DNA of 64,000 nucleotides, taken from Castor canadensis (lineage: Eukaryota > Chordata > Mammalia > Rodentia > Castoridae). Shown in pieces: positions 46,715-58,805 of the stretch (within the stretch, counting starts at the first letter, position 1; each line of letters begins with the position of its first letter). The stretch lies in NCBI RefSeq assembly GCF_047511655.1, contig NC_133390.1, positions 166,568,583 through 166,632,582 of the forward strand, written 5' to 3'. The notes beneath the pieces were generated by a model that was not told the DNA's origin, ran no database searches, and was given only the letters and a program-made list of their open reading frames with translations. The translations under genes were made by a program, and so were the position numbers.

Positions 46715-47145
46715 TACAGGCGCAGCCAGGTGCCAGTGGCTCATACCTATAATCCTAGCTATCTGGGAGGCAGAGATTGGGAGGATTGTGGGTTCGAGGC
46801 CAGCCTGGACAAATAGTTCCCAAGACCCCATCTCAACCAATAGCTGGGCGCAGTGGTGTGTGCTTGTCCTTCCAGCTATGCCTGAGGCTGAGATGGGAGG
46901 ATCACAGTTCCAGGCCAGCCTGGGCAAAAAGTTCTGTCTCAACAGAAAAGGCTGGTGTGGTAGCACGTGCCTGTCATCCCAGGTACAGCAGGAAGAATAA
47001 AATGGGAGGATAGAGTTCCAGGCAGGCCTGGGCAAAAAGTGAGACCCTATCTTAAAAATAACCAGAGGTATGGTTCAAGTGGCACAGCATCTACCTAGCA
47101 AGTGCAAAGTCCTGAGTTCAAATCCCAGTATCACCAAAAAAAAAT
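46715..47145 (+). repeat. Composite B1/ID SINE cluster
   Basis: Three B1-like heads in succession (near 46728, 46842 and 46950) end in one ID-like module ('gtggcacagcatctacctag', 'gagttcaaatcccagtatca') and an A run. The cluster splits the Tigger-type element on either side. Confidence 0.88.
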
Positions 47146-47467
47146 GTAGGTACATGAAAAATATTGTATTAAGATTACCTTCAGGCAGTGTGTACAAGGG
47201 CACATGGAGCATAACTAAGCTTGTGCTTAGACTCGGGACCCATCCCCCAAACCAGAACATTTGCATATATACAATGTGGTTTCTAAACATGAAATTCACT
47301 TATGGATCCTAGACACCTTATACACATCGTCTGAAGGTATGCAAAACTTTAATTTTATACGTGAAACAAAGCTTCAGGTTGTGGAATTTTCCACTTGTGG
47401 CATTGTGCTCAAAAGATTTCAGATTTTGGAGCATTTTGGATTTCAGACTTTTGGATTAGGGATACTA
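47146..47467 (+). mobile_element. Tigger/MER44-like DNA transposon, right part
   Basis: Continues the element after the SINE cluster: 'gacccatcccccaaaccaga', 'tgcatatatacaatgtgg', 'aaacatgaaattcacttatg', 'caccttatacacatcg', and the terminal 'gattttggagcattttggat'. No transposase frame is present; the element is a non-autonomous relic. Confidence 0.65.
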
Positions 47468-47944
47468 ATCTATATATTTTTTAAATGCTGTGAGCCCAAC
47501 ATTTACTAATTTTTTCCTGAACTGTTTTGGGCAAACAAGAAGTACAGAAAAGATGATGACTATTTTTCAGGCAACCTCCACCCACCTCAGTCAAACCTCA
47601 GTCAGTTCAAGCCACAGAGTCACCAGAGATGGGTTGCACTCTGCCCCAAGCCCCACCCTCCGCACATAGCCACTAATCTGAGTCATCATGTCCACGCATT
47701 TTTAACACGATTCAACACATATGCAAACATTCACACTTAATATATGATGTTGCTTGGCATGTTTGTAATGTGTCGATTTCTCGTACGTAAATATTCTCTG
47801 AAGTTTTTGTGGTGTTATGTAATAATATACATAGCTCGTCATTCTCACAGCTGTAGGAATTAAGTTAAATGAAATAATCCTTGTGCAAATTGGAAGTGTC
47901 TGGAATGTGACCAACACTTGCTGCCATTACTACTGCTCGTTGTT

Positions 47945-48060
47945 AGTTTTTCTAAGACAGGGTCTCACTATGTAGTCCAGGGTGGCCTTGAACTTGTGAT
48001 CCTCCTGCTTCAGCCTCCTGAGTGCTGGGCTTACAGGTGTGCCCCACCACACCCAGTGGC
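47945..48060 (-). repeat. B1-like SINE
   Basis: Plus-strand text 'ggtctcactatgtagtccag', 'gatcctcctgcttcagcctc' and 'aggtgtgccccaccacaccc' is the complement of a B1 monomer. Confidence 0.9.
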
Positions 48061-49234
48061 TTATTATTTTCATTGCTATTATGACCACTCCTGCTAGAAG
48101 GGTCAGGGTTCAGGCACAGCAAAAGAGAGTGAGGACATCATTTATAAGAACCGGAACTTTTTCTTTATAAAATATCCACCCTCGGGGTATTTTGTTATAG
48201 CTATAGAGAATGATCTAAGATACCCAGGGTCAGCTGTTGCCTAGTGGTGTGCAGAGCTTGTGTTGATGGTCCTGATTTTGTTCATGCCTCTGACAATGAT
48301 TCTAGGCCTCCGCATCTGACTTGCTCTGGTTCAAGGGATAATGGCAAACGCTGTAATCAGAGACTTGACAAGTGCTTACGCATTGGTGCTTGCCTTCCTC
48401 CTGTTTTGGGGCCCCTAGCATCCTGAGAGCAAGCCCAAGCCTAGGAGACCCTAGGGGAAGGGAAGGTGCTCCAGTTGGTGGCATCAAGCACCTGCACGCT
48501 CAGCATTTGAGTTCAGACACACCGATGGCCCCCGCTGTGCTAAGCCATTTTGGCCAAAACACCAAACTGCTCAGTTACACCTAACCCTCACTGCCACCCC
48601 ATGGAATGCTGAGCACAATGAACAAACTCAGGTGGCTGTGACACTGCACAGCTGACACACCCAGATAGTTCATAACTCCACCAAGCACTGGCCAGGATTT
48701 GCAGACTTGATTTTATTCCTCGTCAGTTGACCAGAAATCCCTTTCTTCATGAATCAGACACACTGATGGATGTCCAAATTCAGCTGACTAGCAAAGCTCT
48801 CACACCTACCGTGAGTGTGTATAGCAGTCCTTGAGCGTTATCAGCTCCAAGGAGTCCCCGGAGGGAGGCGAATGCCCCAAACATCCCCTTCCCTGGGGAA
48901 CCCCAGGCAACGCATAGGTAGATGTGTAAGTGGTGTCAGCCCCACGCTGAGCCCCGCTGGACTCTGCCCTAGCGTTTCTTCCCCTGCTTGCTTCTAACTT
49001 GTGTCCTTTTGCTATAACAAGTGCGAGCTGCTACAATGGCTTTCACTAGTGGACTACCTTTCTTCCCTGTGGATCTTTCTAGTGAATTACTCAGCCTGAG
49101 GCTGGTCATGGAGACCTCCCACTAGTAACCAGTTAATTTGTACTGAGTGTGTTCCTGGGACCCCCAAACTTGTGGCCTGTGTCTGAAGTGAGGGCAGCCT
49201 TGTGGGTTGGTTCCCTCAGTCTTTGCTGACCCCT

Positions 49235-49362
49235 CAAGACATGGATAATTTTCTTTTTTCATGTCTCACTCTGTAGCTCAGGTTGACCCTGAACTTACAA
49301 ACTTTGGCCTTAGCCTCCCAAGTGCTGGGGACACAGGTGTGCACCACCATGCCTGGCTCGAG
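49235..49362 (-). repeat. B1-like SINE
   Basis: Complement of a B1 monomer: 'tctcactctgtagctcaggt', 'ccttagcctcccaagtgctg' and 'gtgcaccaccatgcctggct'. Confidence 0.88.
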
Positions 49363-51024
49363 AGCTCTTTTAATTTCAGCATACATGCCAGTTCTGTGTT
49401 TTACAGTCTAGTTGTTTTTAGAGTCTCATATGGGGGAGGCAGGTTTCCATAAAACTTCATCCAGCTTGGACCTCCAAAGGTCATCCCTGGACCTGCATCT
49501 CCCAGCATAGCTGGGTCCTCTGTGGGTCCATCAGAGATGACTTCTCTTCTTGCCACAAAGTCGATATCTGACTGTCATCACTCCTGGCCCTCTCCCTTTC
49601 TCTGCCCTGGGAGAGTCCTGATGAGCCTTTCCCTCTTGCCCCCACTCCCCCGGCCACCACCCCAAGGCAGTGGTTCATGATTACAGGTCCTAACAGCGTC
49701 TGTAAGTTCCAGCATAGTACAAAGCACCTTAAAGGAATCCAGGACATGGTAGGGGGTGGGACAAACTTCCTAGAGCTGCAGGGGCCAAGACTGGAAGAGG
49801 AGGCATCTGCCAGGCTGGATCCTGAGCCAGCTCAATCTCACCTGACTGGGTGCTCCAATGTGGGGGGTTGAACCCTCCGGAAGTGACCTTCTTTTCCATC
49901 CAAGGTGACTCGGATGCGGCTGTCCTAACTCCCTCAACCCCAGCCAATGTGCAGGTCAGCTGCCCACCAGGCTGTCTGCCCCACCCTGCTCCCCTCCATG
50001 GGTTTTATCAAAGTCTCTGCACATTAAACCAATTCCCTCCACATTGCCATCCATTCCATCCATCCTGGGGTTCCCCCCAAACCCACCCTTTGTCCCAGAA
50101 TTTTGAAAAATCTCTTCACCACCCAGAATCTACCTCATTTGAGTCTCACAACTGCACTGCCTGGGAGGAAAGCCATAGGGCAGGAATTGTAGTCTCCTTG
50201 GCAGAAGAGGATACTGAGGCACAGAACAAGGTAGGTATCCAAAGGCACACAGAAGTTGACGGTGGGGCTGGGGAGAGAGCCAGGGCTCCTGGAGACCCAG
50301 TCACTGAACTGGAGCCCATTGGTGCTGGAGAGACTTCACTCTCCTACCCTCTCACTGGGGCTGCCAGCTGCAAAAAACCTAATGGACAGTGCTGTGACCA
50401 ATCAAGTCTGAGAACTGCACCCTTCATGGACTTGCTCTGTGTGACCTTGGGCCTGTCCCTGCTCCCTTGAGCCCCAATGCAGTGGAGATGGGTCTGGGCC
50501 CCTTGACCAGGATATTCTGTGACTGTGTAGCTGGTGACTGCATCATCTTTGCTTTGGGGTTTTTGGTGTCCTCCATCAAAATGGAAGAGGGCTTGTAACA
50601 GTACTGTAATATGACCACTGTATCTTTCAGTAGCTTCCTACAGTAGCACTATAACTCCAGGAGGTAGGCAGTATCACCTCCATTTTATTGATGAGGCAAC
50701 TGAGGCTGGGAGAAATAAAAATGTGTCTACAGCAGGATCAGAGTCCAGGAGGCCTCCACTCAAAGGGGATGGGGGGAGGGGCTCTTGCTGCTACTGTAAG
50801 GTAGAAAAGCTTCTGGACGTCTGCATTAGGAAACAGACTCCACCATGAAAGGTCCATGGCCCCTGAGCCTTCTCTGCAGGACTGATCCCCTCAGCTGCCG
50901 CTCCAAAAGCATTATAGGGCATCTTTACAGAGCTGTCCAGCAGGACCCAGCATCCTCCAGCCACTCCCCACTGCTTCAGCCAGCCCCTCATCCTGGGCCC
51001 ACAAGCAGACACGGCAGCCACTGG

Positions 51025-52593
51025 AGCCCGTGAGCAGATGCGGGTTTATTATCTAACAGACTCGGCACCTGGAGCTGTCATCCAACGCCAGCCTCAAACC
51101 AGCTCTGACAGCCACAGGCTCGTCCCAACACCCAGAGCAATGGTCTCAGCGCCAAGGCCTGGAACCTATCAGCACTGAGCAGCCCCCAGCCACCCCCCTT
51201 ATTCCCTAGGAGTTCAGCAAAGCCCAAACACAGAGGCCAAGCATGCCCACCTTGCTGGGATGAAGAACGTCTGCAGGGTACTCTCTGCAGGAACACGGGC
51301 CAGGGTTCCAGCCAAGCTGCCAGGCCCAGAAGAGCTGGAAACAGGAAGTGTGAAGCTGGAGGGGAAGGTTCCTAAGGACTGACAGCGGGGGGTGGGGTGG
51401 GGGTGGGGAGCTGACTGCAAATACCCAGATCCCTGAGCTGCCCTGGGGGGAGGCCTGGCCCCCATGCCCAAAGCCCCAAGGTCCAGAGAAACAAGGCAGA
51501 ATAGCAGTGGCTCCCTCCAGCTCAGTTTGGATGTCATTGCCACTTGCCTCCTCAGTCAAGGAGGGGTCCGGAAGTCCTTTCCCCCATCCTCCATGAGACC
51601 CAGTATGGTACAAACATCTCTAAGTGAGGTAATTACAAGTATTATCTTCTGCCAAGTGAGTCACTGTTGCACAGGCTGCATCCAGCAGGAGCCCAGACTT
51701 GCTCCTCTGTTCCTGGGAAACACTTGTCTTCAGCCCCTGCCTGAGAGTCTTCCCCACGGAAATCAGCCTGGGTTTCCAAGGGCTTCCATGACACGCTCTG
51801 CTAAGCCCATTGTGACGTTGGTGGGGGAAGGGGACGAGCCAATTCATAAGGCATCAGCCGCAGCTCGATGGCCCCAGGGCTCCTGCGCAGTGAGGTGGGG
51901 CACATCGCCAGCCATAAACGCAACCCCAGCCTCAAGCTCAGACACACTCAAAATCAGGGCCGTTGCAACTGTGTCTCATCCTCCTTTCCAGCCCACCCGG
52001 GTCCCCTGCTCAATGGCTTCCCAGCCAAAGGCTCCAATTTTCAGGTCTCCCCTGTCCATTGGTCCAGGAGGGAAGCTCACTGATTGGTGAGAGGAGGCAG
52101 AGCTGTGTATGCTGGGATATTCAACTGAGCTTGTCCACTTCCTCCACTGCCCTCCAGGACTGCCAGGGGACAGTGTGTGCTGGGCAGGGCTGCGTGGTTG
52201 AGGGTTCGACTGAAGTGGGGGTGGGGAGGGAGGAAGAGGGAGGGATTTAAAATTAATATCCTGCTTAGGTGACTTCTCTCAAAACACACAAAAGCCCAGG
52301 GAGGGGGTGGTGAGGGGCAGGCAAGAGAGTGGACAAGGATGGGAACCGGAGCGGATCAGGAGGCTCAGGAGCTATCCAGGTTTGCCCTGCCCCCGGGCAG
52401 TGTTCTGGGAGGCTTCTCAGACATTCTCTCCCTCTGGCACCTGAACACCCAGCATGGGCCCACAGGAGGCCCCCTTAAATGTCCATGGTTGCAGATGTGA
52501 GCTGGGCCCAGAGCTCCAGGTCTAGTCCTCCTTCGTTATCTGCCTGGCGTTGCAAAAAGATGTGTCCTGTTGTCCTCAGTGGAACTCCTGACT
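51025..52593 (-). other. JPH2: JPH2 3' UTR, probable non-coding last exon
   Basis: Minus-strand segment with a good acceptor (CTCTCTGCAG|AGTCAGG at 52593) and an AATAAA at 51050-51045. A splice donor CAG|GTGCGT lies just after the JPH2 stop (53711), so the message can splice from there to here. This would place most of the 3' UTR in a separate exon. Open frames on either strand are not supported as genes. If this splice is not used, the 3' UTR would instead run on from 53724. Confidence 0.55.
51045..51050 (-). promoter_or_regulatory. JPH2: JPH2 candidate poly(A) signal
   Basis: TTTATT on the plus strand is AATAAA on the minus strand, in 'ttattatctaacagac'. It is the first clear hexamer found below the proposed last exon. 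Confidence 0.6.
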
Positions 52594-53710
52594 CTGCAGA
52601 GAGACAGCAATGGGGTTAGGTGAGGAAGGGAAGAAGTGGCACGCAAAGGCTGAGGCACTAAGGAGAGCACAGGCCTCAGGCCTCAGGCTCACTTTTCTCT
52701 GGAGCAAGGTCCTCTCTCCCATCCCCAGGGCAGCCCCATGCCCTTAGCTCTGACTCTCAGCGAAAGTAGACACATCTCTGAGGCCTCCCCTTCCCTCAGG
52801 TGTCTGCCTGCTTCTCCTGTTCATGCATGTCATTCCCTCTCTGGCCTACCTGTCCCTCTTTCCTCCGCCCCCATTGTCATCTGACTCACTGCCTTTCATC
52901 CTTCAGTCCTGCAGGAAGGGCTTCCAGATCCCCTGTGACACAGGGAACTTCCAGAGCTCAGCATTCACCCCAGGGTCACACCTACCAGGCTAATACTGTC
53001 ATTGGCTATTAACCCATGACAAAGGACCTTCTCTCTCTCTCTTGGATCCACACTAAGCTACAATCAAAGAAAGGTGTCTTGTGGAGGTGGGCAAGAGACA
53101 GGAGCTCTAGTAACCTGGCCAAGCTCAGGACTCAGGTTGTAAGGCAGGTCCTCAGAAGGAAAGTTGCATCTGCCTTGTAGATACTTCACCCCTGAGACCA
53201 GTAAGGGCCACTGTCGCCTCCACCAGCCCAACCCCCAGCTCCACCAAGGGGAGAAAATAGAGATGGAGCCTGCTGACTGATGGAGGACATGGGGACCGGC
53301 GCAGAGGGAGATGGAGGTGAAAGTCCCAGCAATCTGGGTAACTCAGTCCAGATGTGGAAGAACTGTTTGCTTTACATGACACAGGAGAGGCTCTCCCACA
53401 GGGTGAGGTACTAAGGGCTCACTCTCACATCCTAGGGCAGAAGCGAGGCCCTGCCACACACCCAGCTCCCAGCGGAGCTGCTACCTAGTGAACAAATGAG
53501 GGAGAGAGTGCGTGGAGCCCCCACTCACATTGGAGTTCTGCAAATGTGGAGCGGGTGGAGTGTGCGTGAGGCGCGTATGTGGGGGAGGGCACAGTCTGCC
53601 ACACCTGCACTGCAGATGGGGGGGATGTCCAGTACTGAGTAGGCCCCTACTCCTGCTGCCCTGGTGCAGGCAGGTCCTCAGAGTCCCTCTAGCTCCCACT
53701 CTCCACGCAC
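52594..53710 (-). other. JPH2: Probable JPH2 intron in the 3' UTR
   Basis: About 1.1 kb between the donor after the stop and the acceptor at 52593. Unique sequence with a short CT run at 53031-53042. No repeat of note. Confidence 0.5.
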
Positions 53711-54550
<840 letters not shown>

Positions 54551-55278
54551 CTCTTCCACCTCCACCTCAGCCTCTGCCGCCAGTGCCGCCTCCTTCCGAG
54601 CCCTCTTCCTGGCCCCGGCCTTGGTCAGTCCTCTGGCCTCTGTCTTGCGGGCCTTGGCCTTGGGCTCGGCTTTGTGCACGATGGGCTTGGGCTCCATCTT
54701 GGCGGGGGGCGCGGGCGCCGGCGCCGGCTCGGGCTCGGGGCCTTGGTGCGCGGGGGCGGTGGCGGGGGACGGGGGCGCGGGGGCGGCCGGGGAGACCGCG
54801 GGCTCGGGCTCGGGCTCGTCGTCGAAGGGCGGAGGCGCGGGGGGCCGGGTGCGCACGGCGTAGCTGTGGTAGCCGCTGTACAGTGCCACCTCGGGCTCCT
54901 GCGGCCGCGCGGGCGGCGCCTGCAGCGCCTCGATGGCCATGCGCTCCGACGCGGGGCGCACGGGGCTGCGGCGGCCCGCGCCCTCGGACGGCGTGACCGG
55001 ACGGCTGCCCTCGCCGCCGGGCTCCCCGTTCCAGGTCCCCGGGCTCAGAAGGCCATCCTTGGCCGCCCCGGGCCGGGGTCGCTTGGGCTTCGGGGGTGTC
55101 CCTGCCGGCGACGGGGGGCCGCCCTCGGGCCGCGGGGTCTCGCGCTCGTGCAGCTGTGGGCTTTCGCGGGGCCGCTCCGGGAGACCCGCGGCGCCCTTGC
55201 CCCGCTCCGGGGGCTCCAGCAGGCTCTCCGAGTTCTCCAGGATCTCCTGGAGCAGCCGGCGCTTCTGATATTCCGGAC
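54551..55278 (-). CDS. JPH2: JPH2 large coding exon (divergent region)
   Basis: A 728-bp exon, 242 codons plus two bases shared with the exon before. It starts [20 protein letters not shown], a coiled/helical tail, then becomes low-complexity. A basic cluster KPKRPRP at about residues 64-70 resembles the nuclear signal described for the cleaved N-terminal JPH2 fragment. At residues 143-144 lies Arg-Thr in YHSYAVRT, equivalent to a calpain site described in mouse and human JPH2. Pro/Glu/Ala-rich repeats ([12 protein letters not shown]) fill 150-195, then a Lys/Ala/Arg-rich stretch and an acidic EAEVEVEE end. This is the divergent region between the helical part and the membrane anchor. DNA here is very GC- and CpG-rich, unlike flanking intron. 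Confidence 0.95.
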
Positions 55279-55354
55279 CTGCCGGGGACAACGCGGGAAG
55301 ACTGGATTTGAACCCCGAGCCGCCGCTGGGTACAGCCGTTTAACCTCCCTAAGT

Positions 55355-55545
55355 CTCGTTCATTCACTCAACCAGCACTCGGAGCACTGCCCAAGGACCA
55401 GGCTCCCTACTAGGAAATCATTAACTCGCCTTAATAACCCCATGAGGTCGGCGCTACATGAAACTCCGTTCTACAGATGAAGAAAGAGCCAGAGAGATTA
55501 AATCACTTGCCCAATGTCACACAAGGCAGAGGTGATGCTTTTAAC
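55355..55545. repeat. MIR/L2-type fragment
   Basis: 'cagcactcggagcactgccc', 'cttaataaccccatgaggtc', 'ttctacagatgaagaaag' and 'aaatcacttgcccaatgtca' form the usual MIR core order. It starts less than 100 bp from the JPH2 exon. Confidence 0.65.
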
Positions 55546-55620
55546 TGTGACACTGGTCTCTTTCCACTCCCTTCCTCTTCAGAAAAATGGGCCTAACTTT
55601 ATCAAGCTCGTGTCGCTCTT

Positions 55621-55645
55621 CCTGCGACCAGCAGGGGGAGGACCG
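55621..55645 (+). promoter_or_regulatory. CTCF-like motif
   Basis: The core CCAGCAGGGGGAG in 'cgaccagcagggggaggacc' resembles the CTCF consensus CCASYAGRKGGC. It lies in JPH2 intron 3, about 350 bp from the large exon. The motif alone does not show occupancy. Confidence 0.35.
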
Positions 55646-56412
55646 TGACCAGAAGAGACATCTTCCCAGGGCAGCAGTCATGCCTCTTCACCTAGTGTCA
55701 CTTTGGTCCCCTGCTGCCGCAAGAACAATGTTTAGAACACACTAATCATGTCTCACCTTAAAAGCCTCCAGCGCATTTAACACATTAATACAAACCAGTC
55801 TTTGGGTTTGATGCAAAGTGGAGTCTGTGTGCCCCATGGGAGGCCTCCTTCCCTCTGCAGCCTCCTTCCTTCCACCACCACCTGTTTTACCATCTAGCTT
55901 CCCATGTGCCACTGTCTTTGCACCTGCGGCCCCTCCTCTTGATCCTCCGGCCCACCCTGCACTACCTGGTGCAGTATTCTCAAGAGAGGTTCCAGACTAG
56001 CAGCATGGGCACCTCAGAGCATCTCTAGTCCTTGTTAGAACCCATTCATGGGTTCCACCTGACCTCCTCAATCAGGAACTCGGGGGTGAGCCCAGCAGTC
56101 AATGCCAAGTTTGAGCCCCACCGACCTGCTTTGGCCTTCAAGATTTGGCTGAAATGGCCTCTCCTAAGGACAGCCTCTCCTAACACTGCCCAAGGCCTCG
56201 ATGGGTTAAATGCTTCCTGTGAGCCACAGGTCCTGTTATAACCACTTACCTGTGTGAAGTTTAATCATCATAGTGAGACAGTAGCCTTAGCCACTGAGCA
56301 CTTACTGTGGCCTTTACGGAGATTTCGTCCATGCACAAATGTAAGCACTAGTCTTACGCCCATGTCACAGATCAGGAAGTTGAGGCTTGCCTTGTACAAG
56401 ATCTCACAGCTA

Positions 56413-56860
56413 AACCAGGCAGTGCTAGCTCATGCCTATAATTCTAGCTACTTGGAAGGCTGAGGTCAGGATGATCGTGGTTCCTGGCCAGCCTGGACAG
56501 GGAGTTCAAGAGATCCCATCTCAACCAATAGCTGGGCGGCACGCCTGAACTCCAGAACTGCATCCAGGAGGCTGAGATCAGGAGGATTGTGATTCCACGA
56601 CACCCCAGGCAAAAACAAAGTTTGTGAGACCCCCATCTCAACAACAAAAAAAGCTAGGCTTGGTGGTGTACACCGTCATCCCAGCAACAGCTGGTAGTTT
56701 AAAAAAGGGAGATCACGGTACAGGCCAGCCCAGGCAAAAAGCAAAACCCTTTATCTCCAAAATAACCGGAGTAAAAAGGGCTGGAGGCATGGCTCAAGTG
56801 GTAGAGTGCATGCCTTGCAAGCACTAAATGCTGGGTTCAGACACCAATACCGCCAAAAGA
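56413..56860 (+). repeat. Composite SINE: B1-like modules plus ID-like tail
   Basis: Three B1-like heads (near 56430, 56530 and 56650) precede an ID-like module ('ggctcaagtggtagagtgca', 'gcaagcactaaatgctgg') ending about 56860. Same order as at 45060, 46715 and 58473. Confidence 0.88.
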
Positions 56861-57182
56861 AAACCACAGCTGGTAAGCAGTGGGGTCAGGATTTGAATGC
56901 ATGCCTTACCCCATACTCTGCTGTCTTTCTGATTCTCTGTTCCATCCAGATTCTGGCCCCAGAGTGTGTCCTCAGAGCCTGACGTGTAGGCAGTGCCTGA
57001 TTAATCCTCTACAACTGTCAAGTGGGTACAGCAAGCCTTTTGGCTTGGGTGGCCCCGCCCACAGCTGGGAGCCTCAGCTACCCTCGGCACAGTCTCAGCA
57101 TGAAGACAGAGATGTGTCTCCCCGACAGCCCTTTGCATCATCTCATCCCTTGTTTGTACCACACCCCAGTTTCCCAAACTCA

Positions 57183-57479
<297 letters not shown>

Positions 57480-57499
57480 CTATTTGTCCAGCCCTGTGG

Positions 57500-57665
57500 C
57501 CCATACTTGTGCATTCCCTAGGCCATTTTCTCTATTTTTTTGGCAAACAGATGGACTACATTTCCCAGTCTCCCTTGCAGCTGGGTGTGGTCAGGTGACT
57601 GGCCAATGCATTGTGGGAAGACCTGAGGGATGCCATATCAAGGTCTGGTCCATAAAACCATTTTC
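57500..57665. repeat. Unnamed old repeat with 'ctacatttcccagtctccct' phrase
   Basis: The text 'ggactacatttcccagtctc', 'ccttgcagctgggtgtggtc' and 'aggtgactggccaatgcatt' is a familiar mammalian interspersed repeat. I cannot name it with certainty. Confidence 0.45.
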
Positions 57666-58472
57666 CATGTTGAAAAAGGTCCCAGGACAGGCACCTCTTT
57701 TATGGTGGAATCCGTGGACCCTTTCTCAGAACAATGCATTCAAATGCCTAAAGTACACAGGGATTACGAAGGTCAGCTCTTACGCTGACACACTGTTACC
57801 AAACTATTGAAAAGAACAAATCTGTATTGTGACAATGTATGTCCTTCTGTATTAACACATTACACAAAATACCTATGAAGTCTGCTAATTACCACAATTT
57901 AAAAGCATAAATTAGCATAGAAGATAGTTCAGGATGCCTGCGACAAAGCAACGTGACATGAACGTATGTGATTTCTATCAGTGACAAAGTAAAGTCCAGA
58001 TATTGCTAATGCCACTATGGTTTATTGCCTACTCCATAATTAAAGAAAATGCTAAATTTCAGTAGAGGTTAGTAAAAAATAAAGATAGGGTTTTTTTCCC
58101 AGCTGTTGTAGACCCTTTTGGTGCCTTGTCCAGATCCCTTTGTTGGGTGAATGGACCTAACCTCTAACTGCTGTGTTGGCTGCTAAGGCCCAGTGCCACC
58201 CTAGAGAATTGCAACCAACAGAGACACTTTGTTCCAGAAGTTAAAGTGCCATTCCCTCCACCCCGATCCGGGAAGCCCACATCAAAGACTGGTTGACACT
58301 GCCCAGCCCCGTCTTACTCCAAGAGCACCCCACCGCAACCACAGGGTGCAGCTCCCGCTCCAGCTAAGACCACACCCTTGCTCAGCTCCTTCCTGGTCCT
58401 GCCCTACCTTCCTTCTCATTCCCGCCCCCCAGCATGACAGCATTCCCTCAACACACTACCTGCTCAAGAAAT

Positions 58473-58805
58473 GTGTTGAGCAGGGCTCGGTGGCTCATGG
58501 CTGTAATCCTAGCTACTTGGAAGGCTGAAATCTGGAGGACCACTGTTCCAGGCTGGCCCCTGCAAAAAAGTCCACAAGACCCCATCTCAACCAGTACCTG
58601 TGCACAGTGCTGCACACCGTCATCCCAGCTACACGGGGAGGCACAAATAGGAGGCTCGAGCTCCAGGCTGGCCCAGGCACACAGCAACACCCTCAAAAAT
58701 AACAAGTGTAATAAAGGCTGGCAAAGTGGCTCAAGTGGTAGTGCACCTGCCCAGCAAGTGCAAAGTCCTGAGTTCAAACTTCAGTACCGCCTCCCCACCC
58801 CCCAA
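58473..58805 (+). repeat. Composite SINE: B1-like modules plus ID-like tail
   Basis: Two B1-like heads, near 58490 and 58610, then an ID-like module ('gtggctcaagtggtagtgca', 'gcccagcaagtgcaaagtcc', 'gagttcaaacttcagtaccg') and a short C/A-rich tail near 58790-58807. Same build as at 45060. Confidence 0.88.

Larger units (their letters stand above)
30666..51024. other. Intergenic region between TOX2 and JPH2
   Basis: About 20.4 kb between the two convergent 3' ends. No gene is recognised. It is dominated by L1 fragments, MLT1-like LTRs, a Tigger-type element, SINEs and a TG/CA-rich tract. Open frames up to 229 codons occur (36236-36925) but show no domain, repeat or splice pattern that supports coding. 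Stretches without assigned features, for example 32600-34180, 34980-37800 and 48100-49230, appear to be unique sequence. Confidence 0.7.

Noticed and set aside
49850..50470. 206-codon plus-strand open frame
   Set aside because: Unique intergenic DNA with no family similarity. It ends in sequence that resembles ordinary repeat remnants.
51464..52090. 208-codon open frame on the plus strand
   Set aside because: It lies opposite the proposed JPH2 3' UTR and shows no family features.
54567..55367. 266-codon open frame in another minus-strand frame across the JPH2 exon
   Set aside because: A shifted reading of the real exon. It extends past the splice sites and has no family resemblance.
54674..55480. 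268-codon open frame on the plus strand opposite the JPH2 exon
   Set aside because: It is antisense to a known exon with very high GC, where stop codons are rare. The protein is a string of Arg, Gly and Ala without any family match.
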